Shown piece after piece: positions 1 through 8,166 of a DNA stretch of 64,000 nt (position 1 is its first letter; each line of letters starts with the position of its first letter). A program made the translations under genes and the position numbers. Origin of the DNA: Kaistella antarctica (GTDB taxonomy: Bacteria; Bacteroidota; Bacteroidia; Flavobacteriales; Weeksellaceae); the NCBI RefSeq assembly GCF_900109615.1, contig NZ_FOIX01000001.1:682001-746000 (forward strand), given 5' to 3'. The notes below the pieces were generated by a model, which was not told the origin of the DNA, searched no databases, and worked only from the letters and a program-made list of their open reading frames with translations.

Positions 1-1
1 A

Positions 2-895
2 TACCTTCATCAAGTTGAAACTGCACCTTCAACTGTCGCGGCAAATGAATCGTATACAAATATAAGTACTGCAGCTGGTGTAACAAACGCGGGAAGACAA
101 ATTGGATATTTAGGCGGTGTTATGATCATGAGTGGGCATAAAGGAATTATTGAACACATCTCTGGCGCGAAAATCGCTAACAGAATACGCCCAAATGCGA
201 GCGGGAATATTGGGTCTATGGCGGGAGTTCAGGGTGGATTAACATCTTACGGTACGAATACCGCTAAAATTCAAGAATTTAGAGCGCTAGAGTCGTTTAC
301 TTACGCTTTAAACGGAGCGAGGCTTGTAGATAATTATGGGTTGTATTTACGCTCAGCGATGGTTCCAGGCGTTACTCGGGGATGGGGGGTTTATCAAGAG
401 GGTTCAAATGATAATAATTATTTTGCGGGGAAAGTAAGAATAGGTCATGTATTAGGTTCTGATATTCCTGTAAGCGATTATAAACTTGACGTTTTAGGAT
501 CATCGAGATTTTCTGCAGGAGTAGAAGTTGGTGCTTTTAAGTCTAATGGAAATATAAATATAGTAAAGCAGGCAACCGCAGAACCACGGTTAATAAATTT
601 TCGAATCGGTGACCAACTTCGCTATTCCACTCAATTTTTAGGTGCGGAAGAAGGTGGTTTGTCAGGCAGCAATATTACTATGTATCGATATGATGATGCC
701 GGTGCTTATTTAGGTAAAGTTTATAATATTAACAGAGCAACAGGAACCGTAGAAATTGAAGAGGAATTAAAAGCAAAAACCGTGAAACTAAAAAAAGGTA
801 CGTTAAACCAAACTCCGCAACCTGGGACATTAGAATATGATGGATCCGATTTATACTTTACAAACGAGTCTGGAATTCGTAAAAAAATAAATTAA
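2..895 (+). CDS. Partial tail-fibre/surface-like protein, 5' end outside window
   Basis: The reading frame is open from base 2 to the stop at 893-895. The first in-frame ATG is at 122, but the codons before it contain no stop and read as ordinary protein, so the gene almost certainly starts left of the window. The visible protein (about 297 residues) is rich in Gly, Asn and Ser. It carries blocks typical of phage tail-fibre or flavobacterial surface proteins (YKLDVLGSSRFSAGVEVG) and ends with GTLEYDGSDLYF followed by a basic tail. That ending resembles the C-termini of the proteins at 10595-11098 and 11101-13512. Function is not established. A tail-fibre-like or adhesin role is inference from composition and from memory of similar flavobacterial proteins. 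Confidence 0.75.
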   Translation, partial: YLHQVETAPSTVAANESYTNISTAAGVTNAGRQIGYLGGVMIMSGHKGIIEHISGAKIANRIRPNASGNIGSMAGVQGGLTSYGTNTAKIQEFRALESFTYALNGARLVDNYGLYLRSAMVPGVTRGWGVYQEGSNDNNYFAGKVRIGHVLGSDIPVSDYKLDVLGSSRFSAGVEVGAFKSNGNINIVKQATAEPRLINFRIGDQLRYSTQFLGAEEGGLSGSNITMYRYDDAGAYLGKVYNINRATGTVEIEEELKAKTVKLKKGTLNQTPQPGTLEYDGSDLYFTNESGIRKKIN

Positions 896-1384
896 ATAAA
901 GATTTCCGAAACAATGCCAATATCGGTATTAAGTAGTATCGCGTAGAATAACCTGAAATATGTACATATGATGACTTTACAAGAAAATCGAAAACTACAA
1001 TTTTTTTTTTAGAATATATGCGATATCAATTATTTTAGGAAACATTTATGTAAAATTACGAAATAGAACCAAAATAAATCTCGAGTTTTTCTATTAGCTG
1101 ATTTCAGAATACAACTTAGCAACGTTTACTTATTATTAAATATAAACGGAATTAAGTTTTAGTCTTTCTACGTTTAATAAAAGACAAGATTATCAGTATC
1201 AGAAGAATTCTGTCTGTAATTTTAGTCACGATGGAAGTGACATCCTTTTTTTTGTAAAGAAAAGCAAAAGATATAACCACTAGCGGCAGGACTTTAGAAG
1301 AAGAGGAAATTTTGTTGCTCTTAAATACTGAAATTATCGGTTTTGTCTCCTTGTCATTTGGAAAATTTTCAGGAGATTCGCACC
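896..1384. other. Intergenic region, no gene supported
   Basis: About 490 bases between the truncated surface-like gene and radA. The region is very A/T-rich. Minus-strand open frames here run antisense into the start of radA and show no recognisable domain. I see no convincing terminator or TAnnTTTG promoter. A purine-rich AGGAGA sits at 1371-1376, just before the radA start. Confidence 0.5.
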
Positions 1385-2731
1385 ATGGCAAAAGTGAAAA
1401 CAGCATATATCTGTCAAAATTGTGGCACCAATTATCCACAATGGCTTGGGCAGTGCAAAAATTGTGGTGAGTGGAATACTTTGGTGGAGGAGATTGTAGA
1501 AAAATCGCCGGCAAAATCTTACACTGATAAATCGAAACAGCATATCATCAATATTATCGAGGTTGAAACCTTTGAAGAACCTCGCATTATAAGTCCGTCT
1601 GAAGAACTTAACCGTGTTTTGGGTGGCGGAATTGTTTTAGGTTCGGTGACCTTAATTGGCGGCGAACCGGGAATTGGGAAATCGACTTTATTGCTGCAAC
1701 TGGCTTTGAAAATGAAGAAGAAAATTCTTTATGTTTCAGGTGAGGAAAGTGCGTCACAGATTAAAATGCGGGCTGATCGTTTGACGGAAGTTCAGAATCC
1801 GAACTGTTTTCTTTTTACCGAAACTTCCGTCGAGAAGATTTTGCACGAAGCTAAAAAGTTGAAGCCTGATTTTATGATTATTGATTCCATTCAAACGCTG
1901 CAAAGTCAAACCATCGAAAGTTCACCGGGGACGGTTTCTCAAATTCGGGAATGTTCCAATGAAATTATTAAATTTTCAAAAGAAACGAATACGCCAACAT
2001 TCTTAGTGGGTCACATTACCAAAGACGGACAAATTGCTGGGCCTAAAGTTCTAGAACACATGGTCGATGTCGTCTTAAATTTTGACGGCGATCGAAATCA
2101 TTTATTCAGATTGTTGAGAGCCAGTAAAAACCGCTTTGGATCCACCGCAGAAATCGGTATTTACGAAATGGTTTCCCAAGGGTTGAAAGAAATAAAGAAT
2201 CCCTCAGAAATATTAATCACCAAAAAATTCGAGGAACTTTCCGGAAATTCGGTTGCCGTAACTTTAGAAGGAAACCGACCAATGTTGATTGAGATTCAGG
2301 CCTTGGTAAGTTCGGCTGTTTATGGAACGCCGCAAAGAAGTTGTACCGGTTTTGACTCCAAACGATTAAATATGCTTTTAGCAGTTTTAGAAAAAAGAGC
2401 TGGTTTTCAATTAGGTGCAAAAGATGTTTTCCTCAATATAACTGGCGGAATAAAAACGGGAGATCCAGCTTTAGATTTAGCAGTTGTAGCTTCCATTCTT
2501 TCCTCCAATGAAGATATTGCGATTTCTGAACATTTCTGTTTCGCCGGAGAAATTGGGTTGAGTGGAGAGATTCGTCCGATTCCGCAGATTGAGCAAAGGA
2601 TTTCGGAAGCGGAAAAATTGGGATACGAAAAAATATTTGTATCGAATCTCAATAAAATCCCAAAGAAAAAATACGGAATTGTTATTGTGGAGGTAAGTAA
2701 GATTGAGGATTTTCATGAAGCTTTATTTTAA
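1385..2731 (+). CDS. radA: DNA repair protein RadA
   Basis: RadA is a RecA-related ATPase that drives branch migration of recombination intermediates in the cytoplasm. The 448-residue protein has an N-terminal C4 zinc finger (C10, C13, C24, C27), a Walker A motif GGEPGIGKST near residue 95, the RadA-specific KNRFG motif, and a Lon-protease-like C-terminal domain. All are in the usual order and the length is normal. The start at 1385 is chosen over an in-frame ATG 42 bases upstream because MAKVKTAYICQNCG is the conserved RadA beginning and AGGAGA lies 8 bases before it. acpH follows 37 bases downstream on the same strand, so cotranscription is possible. Confidence 0.96.
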   Translation: MAKVKTAYICQNCGTNYPQWLGQCKNCGEWNTLVEEIVEKSPAKSYTDKSKQHIINIIEVETFEEPRIISPSEELNRVLGGGIVLGSVTLIGGEPGIGKSTLLLQLALKMKKKILYVSGEESASQIKMRADRLTEVQNPNCFLFTETSVEKILHEAKKLKPDFMIIDSIQTLQSQTIESSPGTVSQIRECSNEIIKFSKETNTPTFLVGHITKDGQIAGPKVLEHMVDVVLNFDGDRNHLFRLLRASKNRFGSTAEIGIYEMVSQGLKEIKNPSEILITKKFEELSGNSVAVTLEGNRPMLIEIQALVSSAVYGTPQRSCTGFDSKRLNMLLAVLEKRAGFQLGAKDVFLNITGGIKTGDPALDLAVVASILSSNEDIAISEHFCFAGEIGLSGEIRPIPQIEQRISEAEKLGYEKIFVSNLNKIPKKKYGIVIVEVSKIEDFHEALF

Positions 2732-2768
2732 TAATTGGTTATCTTCCTCCAACCCCTAAAAAAAACTC

Positions 2769-3341
2769 ATGAACTACCTCGCCCATTCTTTTCTTGCTTT
2801 TTCTGATGAACAAATCGTCGGGCAGTTTCTGGAGGATTTTATTCCCAACCGAGATCGCTATTCTTATCCGATAGGAATGCAGGAGGGAATTACTTTGCAT
2901 CGTGAAGTGGACACCTTTACAGATTCGCATCCGGAACTGCGTGAAGCTAAGAAAATTTTCAGCCCATTGGTAAGACTCTATTCTGGTGCTTTTGTAGATG
3001 TTTCGATGGATTATTTTCTGGCCAATTCTCTTTCTGATCAAGCTCTTAAAAAGCATGCTGAAAAAGTATACCAAGTCTTAAGAAAAAACGAGAAGTTTCT
3101 GCCTGAAAGACTTTTGAGAATGGTTAATGGAATGGAAAAAGACAATTGGTTGTACAACTACAAAGAAGATTGGGGAATCAAATATTCGATCCAGAATGTT
3201 TTAAATAAAGCAAAATATTTAGATAAAGACTTGCCTGTTTTCGAGGTTTTTTTAAATAATAAATCGCAGCTTCAACGGCACTTTGATGTTTTCTTTCCGG
3301 AACTTTTAGCGCACGTACAGAAAGTAAATTCAGAGTTTTAG
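2769..3341 (+). CDS. acpH: Acyl carrier protein phosphodiesterase family (DUF479/AcpH)
   Basis: This 190-residue protein fits the AcpH family, which removes the 4'-phosphopantetheine arm from acyl carrier protein. The diagnostic N-terminal pattern is visible: MNYLAHSFLA, then GQFLEDFIP, a GITLHREVDTFTDSHP block with the metal-ligand-like His and Asp residues, and a DVSMDYFLA block. Length is normal. It lies 37 bases after radA. The last four bases overlap the end of the convergent DUF6702 gene. The family assignment is clear; that it acts on ACP in this organism is inferred from the family, since members in Bacteroidetes are largely uncharacterised. Confidence 0.82.
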   Translation: MNYLAHSFLAFSDEQIVGQFLEDFIPNRDRYSYPIGMQEGITLHREVDTFTDSHPELREAKKIFSPLVRLYSGAFVDVSMDYFLANSLSDQALKKHAEKVYQVLRKNEKFLPERLLRMVNGMEKDNWLYNYKEDWGIKYSIQNVLNKAKYLDKDLPVFEVFLNNKSQLQRHFDVFFPELLAHVQKVNSEF

Positions 3342-3865
3342 AAGTTTTTATAAAGATATCGATTTGGATAATTCAATCGTTCACTTTGACGTTTTCCGTT
3401 AACGATGATGTGGATAATATTCATTTGATCATCATATAAATTATAAAGAAAGCTTACCGCAGTTTCCACTTTTTTTGGTGGAGTCGTGACTTCTGATTCC
3501 AAAAATATATTAACCGACTCATTGTCCTCCTCAAAGCCGATGTAGTTGATCCTTAAAGCATTATTGTCTGATTTAAGTTTAAGGTATTCACTGCAATATT
3601 TGCTTAAAAGTTCGTTGATTTGCTTTTTATATTTTTCATCATTAAAGTGAACAGCGATTCCATATTTTTCTTTTAATCCATTTTCCAGATCATCCAAAAA
3701 GAATTTTCCCGAAATTTCGTAGGTCTTTGTTTTTGAATTATAATTGAATTCAACGGATCCCACGTGATAGGGATGAAGGACAGCTGCTTCAGAACTTTTG
3801 AAAGAACTTAAAGCTATTATAAAAAATAGGATCAGAGAAAATAACAAAGACTTTTTTAAGAACAT
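3338..3865 (-). CDS. DUF6702 family secreted protein
   Basis: A 175-residue protein with an N-terminal hydrophobic signal segment (about residues 5-22). After it come HPYHVGSVEFNYN and SGKFFLDDLENGLKEKYG, the pattern I associate with DUF6702, a Bacteroidetes family of unknown function predicted to be exported. A perfect TAnnTTTG promoter element lies just upstream, immediately after the terminator hairpin of the S8 protease gene, so it is probably transcribed independently. From memory, DUF6702 genes often sit near HupE/UreJ-like and M1-peptidase genes, and both occur about 4 kb away here, separated by the S8 protease. That neighbourhood link is inference. Confidence 0.75.
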   Translation of the reverse strand: MFLKKSLLFSLILFFIIALSSFKSSEAAVLHPYHVGSVEFNYNSKTKTYEISGKFFLDDLENGLKEKYGIAVHFNDEKYKKQINELLSKYCSEYLKLKSDNNALRINYIGFEEDNESVNIFLESEVTTPPKKVETAVSFLYNLYDDQMNIIHIIVNGKRQSERLNYPNRYLYKNF

Positions 3866-3882
3866 GACGGCAATATTTAAGG

Positions 3883-3890
3883 CAAAGATA
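3883..3890 (-). promoter_or_regulatory. Promoter -7 element for DUF6702 gene
   Basis: On the minus strand this reads TATCTTTG, an exact match to the Bacteroidetes TAnnTTTG element. It sits 17 bases upstream of the ATG at 3865 and directly follows the T-tract of the preceding terminator. A -33 TTTG is not evident. Confidence 0.55.
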
Positions 3891-3894
3891 AAAA

Positions 3895-3920
3895 AAGTGG
3901 CAACCTTTCGGCTGCCACTT
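3895..3920 (-). terminator. Rho-independent terminator of the S8 protease gene
   Basis: AAGTGGCA and TGCCACTT form an 8-bp stem (extendable past one mismatch), with a run of seven T on the minus strand after it. It lies 24 bases past the stop of the protease gene. Confidence 0.8.
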
Positions 3921-3943
3921 CAAATTAAATTGATACTGAATAT

Positions 3944-6900
3944 TTATTCTTTAATGATTTTTTTGGTCACTTTAGTATTTCCGTCGGTGGTGATTTCAAC
4001 GATGTACATTCCTTTCATCAGTTTTGAAACATCTATAGAGCCAGATTTATTCACCTCAGCAGTTTTAATAACTTTTCCAGAAAGATCGAAAATTTTCACT
4101 TTTCCATTTTGAGCTTTTAGGTCAATATTTAAAACTTCTTTTACTGGGTTTGGATAAATGACAACTTGATCTTGTTTCACATTAGCTGTTGCCAAAGTAG
4201 AAGAAGCAGTTCTCACAAAGAATCCGCTAAATCCTGAAGTTTCTAATGTTACTTCCCAATATTGATAAGTTGAATTCCATTTCACGTTTTCAACGTTTGG
4301 AGTTAATGTCACAAAGCCGTTGCTGTAAGAGCTTATAGTTCCCGAATTATCGGAACTTGTTCCTGCGAATTTGTCCACTAAAATATTTGCTTTTCCCGCT
4401 TCATCTGTTGGTGAAGTTGGAAGTTTTATACTGTTTGTTGCATTATACGCATCAAATTCTGCCTGGCTGAAATACAAAGTGACTCTTCCGGTAGCAGTTG
4501 TAGGGTTGTTACTTGGCGTAATTTCATATCGTCTTGCTACGTGCGTAGATTCTGGATTGGTCACCCAAACTTTTGCCGTAACGTTTCCTGCAATAGTGCT
4601 CGTAGGAGTTTTCTCAATCATCGCCACGAAATTGCAACTGGTAGTACCGTAATTTTTACCATCAGTCAACTCAAAGGTTACGCTTTCATTTTGCGTAGCT
4701 AATTGTTTGATCTGAGGTTTATCTTCGTAAGCCATTGCTCTGATTCTGTAATCAGATGTTGACGCGTTCCACGTAACACCGTTATCAGTAGAGTATGTAC
4801 TTCTATTATCTAAGTTAATGCTTTCTCTTCTTAAAGCCATTGTTCCAGCTGAAGCATCAATCGTTACAAAGAAATCTTCACCCGAAGTTACAGGAACTCC
4901 AAACTGAGTAAAGTCAATCGAATTCCAGGCGCTTCTTTGAACGTCATTTGACAAAGAATTAATTGTTTTAGTCGCAACTACTTCTCCTGGCTTTCCATCT
5001 TCTACTTTCCTGATTTGGATGGTAACTGGAATATCACCTGAAGCTCCAGATCCAGTGTAAAAATTGACCGAACCTAATTTCCCCGTAATGGTAGGCGTGT
5101 ACTTCACTGCAAAAATATAATTGGTAGAAGTTGCATTGGTGTCCTGAGCATTTATATAGAATTGCTCATCATAACCAATGGTTTCGGTTTCTGAGGTTTG
5201 ACAGCCGATTTCATCAGCTACAGTTTTGTAAATATCCAGTTTCCCAAATCCCCATCTTGCATTGGGTGTGGTGTTGGTCGCCGCATCTTGTCGGGCATTT
5301 TCTGTTAATTTCGCTTTTACTTGAGCAGCCGTTAGATTAGGATTCGCTTGAAGCAAAAGGGCAATAGCTCCTGCAACTCCTGGAGCAGACATACTTGTAC
5401 CTTGATTTTTTCGGTAGTAAGTTCCATCAATATTATCTGTCGAGCTTGTTGGTAGCTTCGCATCTGAAGACATCGCTGATACCACCCATTGTCCCGAAGC
5501 CGTAATGTCTGGTTTTTGAAAACCGTCTGCACGTGGACCTTGTGCGCTAAAAGAAGAAATATCTTCAGCTATGCTCCCATTAAGGGCATATCCTCCAGCG
5601 GGAGTAGTGCGGTAAGATGTTATTCTTCCTAAATAAGAAGCCACGGTAACTGCAGTCGTTGCGTTTCCGGGTGATCCAACAATAAATTCATTATCTCCAT
5701 CTACCAAAGTTGTAGCAACCCCTTCACTTACTTTCCAACCGTGTACTAACATGGGAGTTACTCCCGTATTTTGTAAATCTATTTTATAAACACCTTCGCT
5801 GTTTTCAGTAGTACCTTCATTCCTGCTGATTACCAGTTGAACATATCTTTTAAGATTTACAGAAGATACCCAGTTATAGACTTTCGCTGTAAATTTTCCG
5901 CCCATGATTGCATGTTCCGTGGTTGCTCCTGGAGGAGAAAAATACTCATTACCATCGGGCGTAGTTAATTTAGCAATCACGTCATTATCTTTATCACCAT
6001 ACATGTAAATAGAAAAAACCGCCTCGGTCGTGTTGCTTCCGGAAGTAAGACTGAAATTTCCAGACTCTGTTGGAGCAATATCAACTTTTCTGTGAACATT
6101 CTTTCCATAATCATTACCGGCAGAAATCACCATTACTCTTCCAGGAGCGGAAGTAGTAAAAGCATCAATAGCAATTTCGTGTGGTCCACTGCCATCGTGT
6201 GCTGTCGTTTGTCCGCCAATACTCATGTTAACCACAATTGGTTTATTGAGAGCGGTAGCAACGTTTTGGAAATAAGTCACGGCATCAATCGTGTTCGTTT
6301 GCGGAAAAGAACCATTTCCACCTTTTACGATAACGATGCCTGCTTTAGGAGCGAATCCTTGATGTCTTCGGTCTGCTAACCCCGCACCATTTCCGGTAAC
6401 GGTTCCTGCAACGTGCGTTCCATGACCGTTCGTGTCTTTTTGTCGAACATAGTTAGTCGGCGTTCCATCCAACTCGTCGTCAATTTGCGCCTTTGTATAT
6501 TCTACGCCTTTAGTAAATCCTGCTGGACTTACTTCAGTTTCTAATTTGGTTAAAGTCTGATCCCAGATGCTTACGATTCTACTTTTAGTAGGGTCAGTTG
6601 GATCACGAAAATCTGGATGTTTCCAGTCAATTCCAGAATCATAAATTCCCACCAATACTCCTTCACCGGTATAGCTGGTATTGTTCAAAGCTCCTGATTG
6701 CAATAAAGTTGCACCCGATTGCAGTCTGCTAACATCATTATTAAGTTCATCAAATTCTGGTGATAGGATTGATATGACCTCTTTCATCTCAGCCATTTTC
6801 TGTAAATCCTCCAAAGTTGCCAACGCCGTCACAAATGTGGGTAAAGTGCTTTGTACTAAAATACCTTTGGCTTTTAAACTTGTAGCATTTTTGGTGTACA

Positions 6901-7183
6901 CAATACACGAATACATTTTTTGGGCGCCAGCTGCGGTAACCACCAAATGTTCATCCAACTGTAATTTCTTAGCGAGGTTGGATAGTTTTGCCGCGGAGGA
7001 AGAAGTCGTTTTACTTTCCTGAATAAGCTTTTCGAATTTATAATCCAGTTTTTGAAATTGTCCAAAAAAAAGTCCAAATAATAGTAAGAATAAGAAAGTC
7101 AGAGACTTCTTATAGATTCGTGATTTCAGATTTAGGGAATATTTTAGAATTCCACCAATCGAAAAAAATACATTTCTAGTCAT
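3944..7183 (-). CDS. Secreted S8 (subtilisin-like) serine protease with T9SS sorting domain
   Basis: A 1079-residue exported protease. An N-terminal hydrophobic segment lies at about residues 27-41. The subtilisin catalytic triad is intact: Asp182 in YDSGIDWKHPDF, His254 in NGHGTHVAG, and Ser597 in GTSMSAP. A long insert separates His and Ser (about 340 residues), as in large S8 proteases with a PA-like or beta-rich insertion. After the catalytic domain come beta-sandwich regions, and the last 75 residues (YPNPVKEVLN ... KGMYIVEI) form a type A T9SS sorting domain that directs outer-membrane export and surface attachment or release. It is transcribed alone, with a promoter at 7210-7217 and a terminator at 3895-3920. 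It probably degrades external protein; the substrate is unknown. Confidence 0.93.
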   Translation of the reverse strand: MTRNVFFSIGGILKYSLNLKSRIYKKSLTFLFLLLFGLFFGQFQKLDYKFEKLIQESKTTSSSAAKLSNLAKKLQLDEHLVVTAAGAQKMYSCIVYTKNATSLKAKGILVQSTLPTFVTALATLEDLQKMAEMKEVISILSPEFDELNNDVSRLQSGATLLQSGALNNTSYTGEGVLVGIYDSGIDWKHPDFRDPTDPTKSRIVSIWDQTLTKLETEVSPAGFTKGVEYTKAQIDDELDGTPTNYVRQKDTNGHGTHVAGTVTGNGAGLADRRHQGFAPKAGIVIVKGGNGSFPQTNTIDAVTYFQNVATALNKPIVVNMSIGGQTTAHDGSGPHEIAIDAFTTSAPGRVMVISAGNDYGKNVHRKVDIAPTESGNFSLTSGSNTTEAVFSIYMYGDKDNDVIAKLTTPDGNEYFSPPGATTEHAIMGGKFTAKVYNWVSSVNLKRYVQLVISRNEGTTENSEGVYKIDLQNTGVTPMLVHGWKVSEGVATTLVDGDNEFIVGSPGNATTAVTVASYLGRITSYRTTPAGGYALNGSIAEDISSFSAQGPRADGFQKPDITASGQWVVSAMSSDAKLPTSSTDNIDGTYYRKNQGTSMSAPGVAGAIALLLQANPNLTAAQVKAKLTENARQDAATNTTPNARWGFGKLDIYKTVADEIGCQTSETETIGYDEQFYINAQDTNATSTNYIFAVKYTPTITGKLGSVNFYTGSGASGDIPVTIQIRKVEDGKPGEVVATKTINSLSNDVQRSAWNSIDFTQFGVPVTSGEDFFVTIDASAGTMALRRESINLDNRSTYSTDNGVTWNASTSDYRIRAMAYEDKPQIKQLATQNESVTFELTDGKNYGTTSCNFVAMIEKTPTSTIAGNVTAKVWVTNPESTHVARRYEITPSNNPTTATGRVTLYFSQAEFDAYNATNSIKLPTSPTDEAGKANILVDKFAGTSSDNSGTISSYSNGFVTLTPNVENVKWNSTYQYWEVTLETSGFSGFFVRTASSTLATANVKQDQVVIYPNPVKEVLNIDLKAQNGKVKIFDLSGKVIKTAEVNKSGSIDVSKLMKGMYIVEITTDGNTKVTKKIIKE

Positions 7184-7209
7184 ATTTAAATTTATTGATT
7201 TTATGGGCT

Positions 7210-7217
7210 CAAATCTA
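7210..7217 (-). promoter_or_regulatory. Promoter -7 element for the S8 protease gene
   Basis: On the minus strand this reads TAGATTTG, an exact TAnnTTTG match, 26 bases before the ATG at 7183. No clear -33 TTTG was found. Confidence 0.5.
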
Positions 7218-7270
7218 TAAAATTTAAACCGTTATTCATAGAATAATATCGGTTCCAAGTGTAATATTTG

Positions 7271-7346
7271 AGAATTCTATTTTGGAAGGAAAATTTTAGA
7301 AATTTGGTTCATATGTTTCAGAATTCTATTTTTACACGAAAATTTT
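7271..7346 (+). repeat. Two 27-bp direct repeats upstream of HupE-like gene
   Basis: AGAATTCTATTTT, 5 variable bases, then GAAAATTTT occurs at 7271-7297 and again at 7320-7346 with identical geometry. That is 22 fixed bases per copy, 49 bp from start to start. The second copy ends three bases before the ATG at 7350 and contains a near-consensus TATTTTTA. Confidence 0.6.
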
Positions 7347-7349
7347 TTG

Positions 7350-7922
7350 ATGCAGGACTTTATTTTCTATTTAAATCTTGGCTGGGAACACATTATTTCT
7401 TGGGATGCTCTAGATCACCAATTGTTTATCTTGGTTTTAGTCGCCGTTTATTTTTATAAAGACTGGCGTAAAATTTTAATTTTAATCACCGCTTTTACTA
7501 TTGGACATTCGGTCACCCTCGCGTTAAGTGTTTTAGATGTCTTCAGATTGCCGTCTGATTTGGTAGAAACTTTAATCCCGATTACCATCATGCTTACCGC
7601 ATTCGACAATATTTTGTTTCGTGAAAATCAGAAAAAACTGATGCGAATCAATTACGTTTTGGCCTTAGTTTTCGGCTTAATTCATGGGATGGGCTTTGCC
7701 AATATCGCGAGAATGACCATGGCTTCCGAACAAAATATTGCCGTGCCGCTTTTAGGTTTTAACATCGGTTTAGAACTGGGACAAATAACCGTTGTTCTTG
7801 TGGTGATGGCAATTTTATACCTTTTATCAAAGTTTTTCAAGTTCCACCAGAAATATTGGATTATCGGGATTTCGGTAATCGCGATTATTCTTTCGGGACA
7901 AATGATCTTAGAACGTATTTAA
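7350..7922 (+). CDS. HupE/UreJ family membrane protein
   Basis: A 190-residue polytopic membrane protein with about six hydrophobic segments. It carries the family-type blocks GWEHIISWDALDHQLFIL, ITAFTIGHSVTLALS and GLIHGMGFAN, whose conserved His and Asp residues are thought to bind metal. HupE/UreJ proteins are linked to nickel or other metal transport in hydrogenase and urease loci, but no such enzyme is in this window, so the substrate is unassigned. The ATG at 7350 is preferred to the TTG one codon earlier. The M1 peptidase gene follows about 245 bases downstream on the same strand. Confidence 0.82.
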   Translation: MQDFIFYLNLGWEHIISWDALDHQLFILVLVAVYFYKDWRKILILITAFTIGHSVTLALSVLDVFRLPSDLVETLIPITIMLTAFDNILFRENQKKLMRINYVLALVFGLIHGMGFANIARMTMASEQNIAVPLLGFNIGLELGQITVVLVVMAILYLLSKFFKFHQKYWIIGISVIAIILSGQMILERI

Positions 7923-8166
7923 TTTTTTATTTATGACTTTTTTCCATCTTGCAGTCCCATAACGAAACTCGAGTTTCCACGATTCAATTCAAAAATAAAT
8001 TAAATGACAGAGTGGATTTTTTTTCTGCCAACGCTAAAAAAAGAATTTCTGTTCAACCTGCGCGTAGAGCAGATAAAAGAAATCAATTCATTTTTTTACA
8101 AATAACTATTTCTATCCAACTTAAAATAATTAAATTTGAAACTCACACTTGCAAAGATTCAACCCT

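Noticed and set aside
2-895. Prophage at the left edge
   Set aside because: A single tail-fibre-like C-terminus is not enough; no integrase, lysis or structural genes follow, and radA comes next.
1152-1514. Minus-strand open frame of 120 codons before radA
   Set aside because: Its first half is antisense to radA and its start lies within radA; the hydrophobic end has no recognised domain or promoter.
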